Positions 25,600-34,072 of a DNA stretch of 64,000 nucleotides are shown here, in pieces. Numbering within the stretch: the first letter of the stretch is position 1; each line of letters starts with the position of its first letter. A program made the position numbers and the translations under genes. A model generated the notes under the pieces. That model had not been told where the DNA came from and ran no database searches. It saw only the letters and a program-made list of their open reading frames with translations. The stretch spans positions 1 through 64,000 of the forward strand of contig NZ_BCTQ01000026.1 of assembly GCF_001571365.1 (NCBI RefSeq). Reading direction: 5' to 3'. The stretch is from Achromobacter denitrificans NBRC 15125 (GTDB lineage: Bacteria > Pseudomonadota > Gammaproteobacteria > Burkholderiales > Burkholderiaceae_B).

Positions 25600-26313
25600 A
25601 TGGCCGCCCGTCTTGAAGCCCGCGCGACGCGCCACTATTTCGATAGCGCGTTCCAGTGTCAGGCGGTGAAAGTACTGCCCAACGAGTACTACGTCACCAA
25701 CGAAGACCTGATGATCTCGACCGTCCTCGGGTCGTGCGTCGCCGCCTGTATCCATGACCCGGTGACCGGCGTGGGGGGAATGAACCATTTCATGTTGCCC
25801 GAAGGCGACATGCAGTCGCCCGCCTCGGCCACCATGCGCTACGGCGCCTTCGCCATGGAAGTGCTGATCAACGAACTGCTGAAGGCCGGCGCCGCGCGCG
25901 ACCGCCTCGAAGCCAAGGTGTTCGGCGGCGGCGCGGTGCTCTCCGCCATGCAGCAGATGAACATCGGCGAACGCAACGGCCAGTTCGTGCTCTCGTACCT
26001 GAAGACGGAAGGCATTCCCGTCAAGGCGCAGGACCTGGGCGACGTGCACGCGCGCCGCATCAACTATTTCCCGCGCGACGGCCGCGTCATGGTCCGCAAG
26101 ATGGCGCCGCACCACCAGCGCGCCGAAGAGCTCATCGCCCGGCGCGAACAGGCCGCCGCCCAGAGCGTGCAGGCCAAGACGGAAAGCCCGCCGCGCGTGG
26201 AGCGGTTCTCCCGGCCGGGCGTGGAGCGCTTCGACCGCCCCGCCCGCCCCGGCGTGGAACGTTTCGACACCGGCCTCACCCGCCGCCGCAGGACCGAAAC
26301 CGCGGGCGGTTGA
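25600..26313 (+). CDS. cheD: Chemoreceptor glutamine deamidase CheD
   Basis: A 237-residue CheD. The catalytic Cys and His are visible in [12 protein letters not shown] (Cys about residue 46) and [12 protein letters not shown] (His about 62). It deamidates chemoreceptor glutamines. The core ends near residue 190; the tail contains three imperfect repeats of the form RPGVERFD rich in Arg and Pro, absent from ordinary CheD. No other chemotaxis gene is in the window, so it is separated from a che operon. It starts a run of co-oriented genes with thpR 30 bp downstream. Confidence 0.93.
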   Translation: MAARLEARATRHYFDSAFQCQAVKVLPNEYYVTNEDLMISTVLGSCVAACIHDPVTGVGGMNHFMLPEGDMQSPASATMRYGAFAMEVLINELLKAGAARDRLEAKVFGGGAVLSAMQQMNIGERNGQFVLSYLKTEGIPVKAQDLGDVHARRINYFPRDGRVMVRKMAPHHQRAEELIARREQAAAQSVQAKTESPPRVERFSRPGVERFDRPARPGVERFDTGLTRRRRTETAGG

Positions 26314-26343
26314 ACCGCCCGGCCGTGCCCCTACAATCACGGC

Positions 26344-26874
26344 ATGTCGACCGTCCGCCTCTTCTACGCCCTGTGGCCGTCGCCCGCGCTGGCGGGATCG
26401 CTCGCGGCCTGGGCGGAACAGGCCCGGCCCCATTGCGGCGGACGCGCCATGCGCACGGAAACCCTGCACCTCACCCTGGCCTTCCTCGGCCCGGTCGACG
26501 CGGCCCTCGCCGATGCGCTGGCCGCGGCCACGCCCGAAAAGCGGCTGGCGCCCGGCGAGATCGCACTGGACCGCTACGGCGTGTTCGGCCGCCAGCGCAT
26601 CCTCTGGGCCGGCCCGGGCGAGACGCCCGCCGGCCTGCAGGCAGCGCACGACGGGCTGTGGCAATGGCTGGGCGGGTTCGGCCTGGGCGCGCCGCCCCAT
26701 CCCTTCCGCCCGCACGTCACGCTGCTGCGCAACATCGAACGGCCCGAGCCGCCCGCCGACGCCCCCCCGCCGCTCCTGTGGGCCTATGACCGCATGGTGC
26801 TGGTGGCGTCCGAGTCCCTGACGGGCGGCAGCCGCTACCGGATCGTGGCGCAGTCCCGGCCGCAACCCGGCTGA
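26344..26874 (+). CDS. thpR: RNA 2',3'-cyclic phosphodiesterase (ThpR/LigT family)
   Basis: A 176-residue two-histidine phosphoesterase. The two HxTx motifs are visible: HLTLAFLG near residue 42 and HVTLLRN near residue 122. It opens 2',3'-cyclic phosphates on RNA ends; its physiological target in bacteria is not settled. The ATG follows cheD by 30 bp, so co-transcription is probable. Confidence 0.9.
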   Translation: MSTVRLFYALWPSPALAGSLAAWAEQARPHCGGRAMRTETLHLTLAFLGPVDAALADALAAATPEKRLAPGEIALDRYGVFGRQRILWAGPGETPAGLQAAHDGLWQWLGGFGLGAPPHPFRPHVTLLRNIERPEPPADAPPPLLWAYDRMVLVASESLTGGSRYRIVAQSRPQPG

Positions 26875-26921
26875 GCGCCCCTCTGGCACAATCGGACGGT
26901 CGCAACCACCGCCGGATCGCC

Positions 26922-27482
26922 ATGATCATCCTGCTGGACCAAGACGGCGTGCTCGCCGATTTCGAACACGCCTTCATCGACGCCTGGCGCGCGCGCCATC
27001 CAGACATTCCTCCCGTCGCGTTCGAGGACCGCAAGTCCTTCCATATCCGCCAGGACTACGCCCCCGAACTGCGCGGCATGGCCGAGGCCATCTACACCGC
27101 GCCCGGCTTCATCCGCGACCTGCCTCCCGTGCCCGGCGCCCTGGAAGCGGTCAAGGAATTGCTGGCGCTGGGCATGGACGTGCGCATCTGCAGCTCGCCG
27201 CTGTCCCAGTTCGAAAACTGCGTGGCGGAAAAGTACCTGTGGGTGGAAAAACACCTGGGGCGCGACGCCACCGCCCGGCTGATCCTGACCAAGGACAAGA
27301 CGCTGGTGCATGGCAACCTGCTGATCGACGACAAGCCCGCGATCGAAGGCGCGGTGAAGCCGCGCTGGAAGCACATCCTGTTCGACGCGCCCTACAACCG
27401 CGAGGTCGCGGACCGCCCCCGCATCACCTGGAAGAACTGGCGCAACGTGCTGGCCGGAGAGCTGTATACGGCAGACGAGTGA
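26922..27482 (+). CDS. 5'(3')-deoxyribonucleotidase (NT5C)-like HAD phosphatase
   Basis: A 186-residue HAD-family protein of the NT5C type. The nucleophile motif LDQDGVLADFE (Asp6/Asp8) is at the N-terminus, and the acidic motif LLIDDKPAI lies near residues 133-141. Such enzymes hydrolyse nucleoside monophosphates. HAD motif II is represented by the CSSPLS segment. It lies 47 bp after thpR on the same strand. Substrate is inferred from family only. Confidence 0.88.
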   Translation: MIILLDQDGVLADFEHAFIDAWRARHPDIPPVAFEDRKSFHIRQDYAPELRGMAEAIYTAPGFIRDLPPVPGALEAVKELLALGMDVRICSSPLSQFENCVAEKYLWVEKHLGRDATARLILTKDKTLVHGNLLIDDKPAIEGAVKPRWKHILFDAPYNREVADRPRITWKNWRNVLAGELYTADE

Positions 27483-27548
27483 GTCCTGTTCAGCAGCCGC
27501 GGTTTGAGGCTATTCTGTGTTGCCGTACCCCCCGGAGGAGTCCGCGTC

Positions 27549-28886
27549 ATGAACCTGTACCGCCTGCTCAAGCAGCGAGAAGCCGATCACAAGCCTTTGC
27601 GTGTCGCACTGCTGGGCGCCGGCAAGTTCGGCGCGATGTTCATGAGCCAGGCCCCGCGCACGCCGGGGATGAGGCTGGTGGCCGTGGCCGATCTGGTGCC
27701 CGACCGCGCCCGGGCCGCGCTCACCCGCGTCGGCTGGCCCGCCAGCGCGCTCAACGCCACCGGCACGGGCGACGCCCTGAAGAACGGCAAGGTCTATTTC
27801 AGCGACGACACCCACGCCATCATCGCCAGCCCCGACGTGGACATCGTCATCGACGCGACCGGGCAGGCGGCCGCCGGCATCAGCCACGTGCTGGCCTGCT
27901 GCGAACACGGCAAGCACATCATCATGGTCAACGTCGAAGCCGACGCGCTGGCCGGCCCGCTGCTGGCGCGCCGCGCGCGCGAGGCGGGCATCGTCTACTC
28001 GCTGGCCTACGGCGACCAGCCCGCCCTGATCTGCGAAATGGTGGACTGGGCGCGCGCCAGCGGCTTCGAAGTGATGGCCGCCGGCAAGGGCACCAAGTAC
28101 CTGCCGGAATTCCACACTTCCACGCCCGACACCGTGTGGCCGTACTACGGCTTCACCGCCGAAATGGTCGCGGCGGGCGACTTCAACGCGCAGATGTTCA
28201 ACAGCTTCCTGGACGGCACCAAGAGCGCCATCGAGATGGCCGCGGTGTCCAACGCCACGGGGCTGCTGCCCTCGCCCTCCGGCCTGCACTTCCCGCCCTG
28301 CGGCGTGGACGACCTGGCCCGCGTGCTGCGCCCGCGCGAAAGCGGCGGCATCCTGCACCACCGCGGGCAGGTGGAAGTGATTTCCTCGCTGGAACGCGAC
28401 GGCCGGCCGGTGTTCCGCGACCTGCGCTGGGGCGTCTACGTCACCCTGGCGGCGGACAGCGATTACGTGCGCCGCTGTTTCAAGGAATACGGGCTGGTCA
28501 CGGATCCCAGCGGCAACTTCACCGCCATGTACAAGCCCTACCACCTGATCGGGCTTGAGCTGGGCATCAGCGTGGCCAGCGTGGGCCTGCGGCGCGAGCC
28601 CACCGGCGCGCCCGCCGGCTGGCACGGCGACGTCGTCGCCACCGCCAAGCGCGACCTCCCCGCCGGCCAGATCCTGGACGGCGAAGGCGGCTATACGGTG
28701 TACGGGCGGCTGATGCCGGCCCGCGATTCGGTGGCGGACGGCTATCTGCCGCTGGGGCTGTCGCACCAAGTCAAGCTGAAGAACCCGGTGCGGCAATCGC
28801 AGGCCATCCGCTGGCGCGACGTCGAATTCGACGAAAGCGCCACGGCGGTGCAGTTCCGCCGCGAGATGGAACAGACCTTCGCCTGA
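27549..28886 (+). CDS. NAD(P)-binding oxidoreductase with C-terminal SAF domain
   Basis: A 445-residue protein. The N-terminal Rossmann motif GAGKFGAMFMSQ (about residues 24-35) and VIDATGQAAAG (about 102-112) resemble homoserine-dehydrogenase-like/Gfo-Idh enzymes. The C-terminal about 100 residues look like a SAF domain (ATAKRDLPAGQILDGEGGYTVYGRLM). Similar proteins act on sugar acids or unidentified substrates; the reaction is unknown. The start is the ATG at 27549 behind GGAGGAG. It stands between housekeeping genes and the GntR gene of the next island, so it may belong to that island. Confidence 0.85.
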   Translation: MNLYRLLKQREADHKPLRVALLGAGKFGAMFMSQAPRTPGMRLVAVADLVPDRARAALTRVGWPASALNATGTGDALKNGKVYFSDDTHAIIASPDVDIVIDATGQAAAGISHVLACCEHGKHIIMVNVEADALAGPLLARRAREAGIVYSLAYGDQPALICEMVDWARASGFEVMAAGKGTKYLPEFHTSTPDTVWPYYGFTAEMVAAGDFNAQMFNSFLDGTKSAIEMAAVSNATGLLPSPSGLHFPPCGVDDLARVLRPRESGGILHHRGQVEVISSLERDGRPVFRDLRWGVYVTLAADSDYVRRCFKEYGLVTDPSGNFTAMYKPYHLIGLELGISVASVGLRREPTGAPAGWHGDVVATAKRDLPAGQILDGEGGYTVYGRLMPARDSVADGYLPLGLSHQVKLKNPVRQSQAIRWRDVEFDESATAVQFRREMEQTFA

Positions 28887-28903
28887 GAACATCTGAGATT
28901 GGA

Positions 28904-28966
28904 GTTCTTGAGCCGCCGATGTCCGGACTGCGGAATGGCGCAGGGCAGCCTCGGCGGCTAAAGAAC
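28904..28966. repeat. Inverted repeat between the SAF oxidoreductase and GntR genes
   Basis: Arms GTTCTTGAGCCGCCGA (28904-28919) and TCGGCGGCTAAAGAAC (28951-28966) pair at 15 of 16 positions around a 31-base loop. It sits between two convergent genes, so it is probably a bidirectional terminator-like structure or a dispersed palindromic repeat. No T run follows. Confidence 0.7.
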
Positions 28967-29013
28967 CCTGACATCCGCAAACTCGGAGCCCTGCTCCCCG
29001 CAGTAAAAACGCC

Positions 29014-29760
29014 CTAAACAGGCGCGGGACGCTCCGCCTGGAAGAGACGCAGGCGGTCGGCGGCGTTGCGCAGATGCTGCTCGGCCGCCCGGCCGGCCTC
29101 GTCCGGATCGCCGTTGTCGATGGCTGAAAAGATGGCCTGATGCTCGCTCTGCACCGCAGCCATCCGCTCGGCATACATGCGCGCGGTGTTGTTGCGCGCG
29201 CTGCGGATGACCCGGCGCACATTGGCCTCCAGGTAATCGTTCAACGCCACCAGGTGCGGGTTGTGCGTGGCCTGCACGATGGCCTGGTGGAACTGGTAGT
29301 CCTCTTCGTCGCCCAGCTTGTCGTTCAGCAGCGCGTATTCCATGCCCACCAGCGCCTGGCGCATCTTCTTCAGGTCCGCGTCGGTGCGGCGCTGGGCCGC
29401 GTAGCGGGCCGCCGTGACCTCGATGGACAGCATCAGCTCCAGGATGTGCTCCAGGTCCTGGTTGTCGCCCGGCGTGGGCGCGGCGATGCGAAATGCATTC
29501 TTCTGGAAATTCGGATCCACGAAGACGCCGCTGCCCTGCTGCGACGTGATCAGGCCTTCGGACTTCAGGCGCGCCAGCGCTTCGCGCACGACGGCGCGGC
29601 TGACCGAGTAGGTTTCGGTCAGCTGCTTTTCCGTGGGCAGGCGATCGCCGGGCGCGAGCACGCCTTGGCGTATCTGCTCCGCCAGCGCGTCGCCCAGCGC
29701 CGCCGAAAGCGAACTCTTGGGCGCGGCGCGCGGTGGATCCTGTTCTTGGGTGGGCTGCAT
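29014..29760 (-). CDS. GntR-family (FadR/FCD subfamily) regulator
   Basis: A 248-residue regulator. The winged helix (about residues 20-85) includes LAEQIRQGVLAPGDRLPTEKQLTETYSVSRAVVREALARLKSEGLI, and the FCD effector domain follows, with metal-binding candidates His in FHQAIVQATHN and later HLR. It is the second gene after the SDR on the minus strand (113-bp gap). It is the natural candidate to bind the operator repeats at 30735-30761 between the divergent transcripts. The start at 29760 fits the family. Confidence 0.92.
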   Translation of the reverse strand: MQPTQEQDPPRAAPKSSLSAALGDALAEQIRQGVLAPGDRLPTEKQLTETYSVSRAVVREALARLKSEGLITSQQGSGVFVDPNFQKNAFRIAAPTPGDNQDLEHILELMLSIEVTAARYAAQRRTDADLKKMRQALVGMEYALLNDKLGDEEDYQFHQAIVQATHNPHLVALNDYLEANVRRVIRSARNNTARMYAERMAAVQSEHQAIFSAIDNGDPDEAGRAAEQHLRNAADRLRLFQAERPAPV

Positions 29761-29873
29761 GGGAATCGTTGGAACCTGCGGGCCACGCGTGCGCGCGCAG
29801 CCCAGTCTGTTTATCGGAATACCTCGTTCGCCGTGACGGCGGCAAGCGGCACGCGCCGCTACAGCATCGGACT

Positions 29874-30611
29874 TTACGCGATATAGATGCCGCCGTTGAC
29901 CTGCATGACTTCGCCGGTGACGAAGCTGGCCAGCGGCGAGCACAGGAACGCGATCGAGCCCGCGATTTCCTCGGCCGTTCCGAAGCGACGCAACGGCGTG
30001 CTTTCCAGCAGCTGCCCGCCCTTCTGTCCGATCAGGTCGTGGGTCATGGAGGTGGCGATGATGCCGGGCGCCACGGCGTTCACGCGGATCTGCGGCGCCA
30101 GTTCCAGGGCCAGGCTGCGCGTGAAGCTCTGCACCGCGCCCTTGGACGCGGAATACGCGGCGTGCGCATAGCTGCCGCGCTGCGCGGCCAGCGAGGTCAG
30201 CAGCACGATGGAACCGTCATGGCGCAGGTGGCGCTGGGCCGCGCGGCAGACGTAGAAGGTGCCATCCAGGTTCACCCGCATCAGCGTGCGCCAGGCTTCG
30301 TCGCTGGTGTCCTTGACCAGGTTTTCCGGATAGATGCCGGCGCAGTGCACCAGGTGGTCCAACCCGCCGAAGTGCTTGGCGGCAGCCTCGAACACGCGCT
30401 CGCAATCCGCCGAGGCCGACACGTCCAGGGCCCGGGTATAGACGCGCTGGCCGCTGGGATCCAGTTCGGCCGCGACCTCTTCCAGGCGCGCGTTGTCGAT
30501 GTCGGTGAGCACCAGCCGGGCGCCGTGCGCCGCCATCAGCCGCGCCGTGGCCAGACCGATGCCGTTGCCCGCGCCGGTGATGACGGCAACCTTTCCTTCA
30601 AACGAAATCAT
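29874..30611 (-). CDS. SDR-family oxidoreductase
   Basis: A 245-residue classical short-chain dehydrogenase: TGAGNGIG (12-19), Asp near residue 37 favouring NAD, Ser in LLTSLAA and YSASK. It should oxidise a secondary alcohol of the substrate taken up by the ABC system. The ATG at 30609-30611 follows AGGAGACAG. It is divergent from the SDH-like gene; both face the shared promoter/operator region. Confidence 0.9.
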   Translation of the reverse strand: MISFEGKVAVITGAGNGIGLATARLMAAHGARLVLTDIDNARLEEVAAELDPSGQRVYTRALDVSASADCERVFEAAAKHFGGLDHLVHCAGIYPENLVKDTSDEAWRTLMRVNLDGTFYVCRAAQRHLRHDGSIVLLTSLAAQRGSYAHAAYSASKGAVQSFTRSLALELAPQIRVNAVAPGIIATSMTHDLIGQKGGQLLESTPLRRFGTAEEIAGSIAFLCSPLASFVTGEVMQVNGGIYIA

Positions 30612-30696
30612 TCTGTCTCCTGTAGCGTTTTTTCCAGCGGGCCGGCGTGCCTCCCGGCGGCCGCGGCAATTCCGATTGAACTCCTGAATCGGCCGC

Positions 30697-30726
30697 TTGA
30701 CACGGGAAAAACGCTTGCCCTATGAT
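30697..30726 (+). promoter_or_regulatory. Near-consensus sigma-70 promoter for the ABC/dehydrogenase operon
   Basis: TTGACA at 30697-30702 and TATGAT at 30721-30726 are separated by 18 bp. The boxes are almost consensus. The first gene downstream starts at 30852, leaving a leader of about 115 bases. Confidence 0.75.
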
Positions 30727-30734
30727 TTATCGGA

Positions 30735-30761
30735 CAACTTAATAAAGTTGCCTGACAACTT
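30735..30761. promoter_or_regulatory. Probable GntR operator downstream of the -10 box
   Basis: Three alternating half-sites CAACTT (30735), AAGTTG (30745) and CAACTT (30756) form two overlapping palindromes: CAACTT-AATA-AAGTTG and AAGTTG-CCTGA-CAACTT. They lie across the likely transcription start, so binding would block the promoter. The adjacent GntR protein is the candidate ligand. Confidence 0.65.
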
Positions 30762-30851
30762 ATTCCGAAAGCGTAAATCAACTGCCGCTTTCAGGCAAGC
30801 AGGTCAGCAAAACACGGCGTCAGGCCGCAGCACCGGCAGGGGACAAATCAG

Positions 30852-31649
30852 GTGGAAATCACCGGCAGCACTACCGTTTTCGCGATCGCGGCGGACCCGA
30901 TCGCGCACGTCAAGACGCCCCAGCGGCTCAATGCGCTGCTGCGCGAGCGCGGCGCCGACGCCGTCATGGTTCCCTTCCACGTGCAGGCCGACGGCCTGCC
31001 CGGCCTGTTCGCCGGCATCCGCGGGCTGGCCAACCTGGGCGGCATCGTGGTGACGGTGCCCCACAAGGAAAACGCGGCCGCCCTGTGCGATGCCCTGACG
31101 CCCTCCGCCCGCCTGAGCGGCGCGGTCAATGCCGTTCGCCTGCGCGACGGCGTGCTGACCGGCGGCAATTTCGACGGCCTGGGCTTCGTGGCCGGGCTGC
31201 GCGGCCAGGGCCACGACCCCGCCGGCCGCCACGTCTACCTGGCCGGCCTGGGCGGCGCGGGCAAGGCCATCGCCTGCGCCATCGCGGACGCCGGCCCCGC
31301 CAGCCTGCGTCTGTACAACCGCAGCGCCGACAAGGCCGCGTCCTTCGCCGAACATCTCGCCCGCCACTATCCCGGGCTGGCCGTCAGCGTCGCCAGCGCG
31401 GCGCCCGCCCCTTGCGATATCGCCATCAACGCCACCTCGCTGGGCCTGAACGACACCGATCCCCTGCCCTTCCAGCTGGACGCCCTGGCGCCCGGCACCG
31501 TCGTCGCCGACGCCGTGATGAGCCGCGTCGACACGCCGCTGCTGCGCGCCGCGGCCGAGCGAGGCTGCCGCGCGCATCCGGGCCTGTACATGCTGGAAGG
31601 ACAGATCGCAGAAATTGCCCGATTCCTGGGCATACAAGAGCCGCGATAA
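30852..31649 (+). CDS. Shikimate dehydrogenase-like oxidoreductase with altered substrate pocket
   Basis: A 265-residue AroE-family protein. Catalytic Lys72 (VTVPHKE) and Asp108 are kept, but the shikimate-binding serines of the usual HSxSP motif are replaced: AHVKTPQRLN has Val20 and Thr22. NTDG reads NFDG (106-109). The NAD(P) domain has GLGGAGKA and a NRSADKA loop. It therefore probably oxidises another cyclic or polyhydroxy substrate rather than feeding aromatic synthesis. It begins with GTG behind GGGGAC and opens the ABC operon. Confidence 0.85.
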   Translation: MEITGSTTVFAIAADPIAHVKTPQRLNALLRERGADAVMVPFHVQADGLPGLFAGIRGLANLGGIVVTVPHKENAAALCDALTPSARLSGAVNAVRLRDGVLTGGNFDGLGFVAGLRGQGHDPAGRHVYLAGLGGAGKAIACAIADAGPASLRLYNRSADKAASFAEHLARHYPGLAVSVASAAPAPCDIAINATSLGLNDTDPLPFQLDALAPGTVVADAVMSRVDTPLLRAAAERGCRAHPGLYMLEGQIAEIARFLGIQEPR

Positions 31650-31704
31650 GCGCGCTTGATTGATCCACGGACTCACCCACTCCCGTCCCACGGAGGAGAC
31701 ACAC

Positions 31705-32940
31705 ATGAAGTTGGCTTTCACTTCCGGCCTGCTGTGCCTGGCCGGCATCGCGGCATCCGCCCAAGCCGCGCCCGTCAAGATCGGCCTGATCGAAACGCTG
31801 TCGGGCCCGCAGGCCTCGACCGGCCTGATGTTCCGCGCCGCGGTCAAGTATGAACTGGACCGCATCAACGCCGCAGGCGGCTGGAACGGCCAGCCGCTGG
31901 AACTGGTCGAGTTCGACAACCAGGGCGGCCCCGTCGGCGCGTCCGACCGCTTCCGCGCCGCCGCCGCCGAAGGCGTCCAGATCCTGGTGCAGGGTTCCTC
32001 CTCGGCGATTTCCGGACAGTTGACCGAAGACGTGCGCAAACACAACCTGCGCAATCCGGGCAAGGAAGTCGTGTTCCTGAACGTGGGCGGCGAAGCCCTG
32101 GAACTGACCGGCCAGAAGTGCCACTTCTACCACTTCCGCTTCACCACCAACGCCGACCTGCGCGTGAAGGCCCTGGCCTCGGTCATGTCGGCCGACGGCA
32201 CGCTGGGCAAGCGCGTCTACGCCATCAACCAGAACTACTCCTGGGGCCAGGACATGGAAGGCGCCACCGAGCGCTTCGCCAAGCAGTACGGCTATGAAGT
32301 GGTGGGCAAGACCCTGCACGAAGTCAACAAAATCCAGGACTTCGCGCCTTACGTGGCGCGCATCCGCTCGTCCAACCCGGACACCGTGATCACCGGCAAC
32401 TGGTCCAACGACCTGCTGCTCCTGATGAAGGCCACGCAGGCCGCCGGCCTCAAGGTCCGCTTCGCCACCGTGTTCCTGGACCAGGTGGGCAACCTGGCCA
32501 ACGCCGGCGACGTCGCGCTGGGCCACTACATCGCCCACCCGTACAACATCGAGGCGGCGGGCGAGGAAGGCGCGAAGTTCGCCGAGGACTACAAGGCCAA
32601 GACCGGCCACTACCCCAGCTACACCGAGCCGCAGACCGTGATCGGCATCACCTTCCTGGGCGAGGCGCTCAAGCAGGTCAAGCCGCAGGACGGCAAGCTG
32701 TCCGTGCCGGAACTGGCCCGCGCGCTGGAAAAGGTCACCTACACCTCGCCGCTGGGCACCTACACCATGCGCGCCGAAGACCACCAGGTGCAGCTGCCCA
32801 TGGTGGTGTCCAAGGTCAGCAAGAACGCCAAGTACAAGGCCGACGGCACCGACATGGGCTTCGAGCCGGTGAAGGTGCTGGCCGCGGCCGACGTGTCCGC
32901 GCCGGCCCAGGCGACCTGCAAGATGCAGCGTCCCAACTGA
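31705..32940 (+). CDS. HAAT-type ABC transporter substrate-binding protein
   Basis: A 411-residue family 5/6 periplasmic binding protein (LivJ-like). The signal peptide is cleaved after SAQA near residue 21; the mature part shows VKIGLIETLSGPQASTG and QGSSSAISGQLTEDV. It delivers the substrate to the permeases at 33131-35337. GGAGGAGACACAC precedes the ATG. The ligand cannot be told; the family takes amino acids, aromatic acids and polyols. Confidence 0.93.
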   Translation: MKLAFTSGLLCLAGIAASAQAAPVKIGLIETLSGPQASTGLMFRAAVKYELDRINAAGGWNGQPLELVEFDNQGGPVGASDRFRAAAAEGVQILVQGSSSAISGQLTEDVRKHNLRNPGKEVVFLNVGGEALELTGQKCHFYHFRFTTNADLRVKALASVMSADGTLGKRVYAINQNYSWGQDMEGATERFAKQYGYEVVGKTLHEVNKIQDFAPYVARIRSSNPDTVITGNWSNDLLLLMKATQAAGLKVRFATVFLDQVGNLANAGDVALGHYIAHPYNIEAAGEEGAKFAEDYKAKTGHYPSYTEPQTVIGITFLGEALKQVKPQDGKLSVPELARALEKVTYTSPLGTYTMRAEDHQVQLPMVVSKVSKNAKYKADGTDMGFEPVKVLAAADVSAPAQATCKMQRPN

Positions 32941-32945
32941 CGGTC

Positions 32946-33013
32946 CGCGCGTCCGGCGCCCTGGCTTCCGGGGCTCTACGCCGCGCCCCGCGCCAGCGGG
33001 CGCCGGACGCGCG
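32946..33013. repeat. Very stable hairpin after the binding-protein gene
   Basis: CGCGCGTCCGGCGCCC (32946-32961) and GGGCGCCGGACGCGCG (32998-33013) are exact inverted repeats, extended by further pairs around a bulge. It starts 5 bp after the stop codon. Such stems usually protect the binding-protein mRNA and attenuate read-through. Confidence 0.85.
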
Positions 33014-33043
33014 ACCCGTCGCTGCCTCTCGCAAACAAAACAA

Positions 33044-33107
33044 GCGCACCCCCGGCGCGGGCCGGAAAAACCCGGTGCGCGGTCGCTCGCAAGACGTCCG
33101 GCGTCTT
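33044..33107 (+). other. Two further stem-loops before the permease genes
   Basis: GCGCACC/GGTGCGC (33044-33080) and the perfect hairpin AAGACG-TCCGG-CGTCTT (33091-33107) follow the first hairpin within 100 bp. No T run follows, so they may affect RNA stability or be remnants of a terminator. Confidence 0.6.
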
Positions 33108-33130
33108 AGCGCAAGAATACTGGAGCGGAC

Positions 33131-34072
33131 ATGGAATACTTTACCGTCTCGCTGTTGAACGGCGTGATTTACGGCCTGCTGCTATTCATGGTGTCGGCAG
33201 GCCTGACACTGATTTTCGGGATGATGGGTGTGCTGAACTTCGCGCACGCATCGTTCTACATGATAGGCGCGTACGCCGCCTATACCCTGACGCCGGTCAC
33301 CGGCTTCTGGATGGCGCTGGTGCTCGCCACGATCATCGCGGGCGTGCTGGGCATGGGCGTGGAGCGCTTTTTCCTGCGCCGCGTCCACAAGTTCGGCCAC
33401 GCGCAGGAACTGCTGGTGACTTTCGGCCTGGCCTTCATCGTGGCCGAGCTCATCAAGCTCTTCTACGGCGATTTCCCGGTCGACTACCGCGTGCCGCAGT
33501 TCCTGAACTTCGCCGCCTTCCGAGTATTCGACGCCGACTACCCCTTCTACCGCCTGCTGATGGGCGGCGTGTCGTTGGCGATGTTCGCCGTGATCTACCT
33601 GCTGCTGTCGCGCACCCGCGTCGGCATCGTGGTGCGCTCGGCCATCTACCGCCCGCGCATGGCGGAAGCGCTGGGCCATAACGTGCCGCTGGTGTTCATG
33701 AGCGTGTTCGGCGTGGGCGCGGCGATGGCCGGCCTGGCCGGCGCGGTCGCCGGCGCGTTCTACACCACCAACCCGAACATGGCGCTGGAACTCGGCGTGC
33801 TGGTATTCGTGGTGGTCGTGGTGGGCGGCCTGGGCTCGCTCGAAGGCGCGATGATCGCGTCGCTGCTGATCGGCCTGATCAGTTCCTTTTCCGTCGGCAT
33901 CGACGCCAGCCTGGCCACCCTCTTCGGCCTGTTCGGCGCCGGCGAGTGGGCCGAGAGCGTGGGCGGCCTGATGACCGTCAAGATTTCCAGCCTGGCGGCT
34001 ACCCTGCCCTTCCTGCTGATGCTGGTGGTGCTGCTGGTCAAGCCCTCGGGCCTCAAGGGAGAACAGGCATGA
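33131..34072 (+). CDS. HAAT ABC transporter permease (LivH-like)
   Basis: A 313-residue hydrophobic permease with about eight membrane helices. The N-terminus YFTVSLLNGVIYGLLLFMVSAGLTLIFGMMGVLNFAHASFYM is diagnostic for LivH. It forms the inner-membrane channel with the next gene. TGGAGCGGAC precedes the ATG. The ATGA overlap with the next gene couples translation. Confidence 0.93.
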   Translation: MEYFTVSLLNGVIYGLLLFMVSAGLTLIFGMMGVLNFAHASFYMIGAYAAYTLTPVTGFWMALVLATIIAGVLGMGVERFFLRRVHKFGHAQELLVTFGLAFIVAELIKLFYGDFPVDYRVPQFLNFAAFRVFDADYPFYRLLMGGVSLAMFAVIYLLLSRTRVGIVVRSAIYRPRMAEALGHNVPLVFMSVFGVGAAMAGLAGAVAGAFYTTNPNMALELGVLVFVVVVVGGLGSLEGAMIASLLIGLISSFSVGIDASLATLFGLFGAGEWAESVGGLMTVKISSLAATLPFLLMLVVLLVKPSGLKGEQA

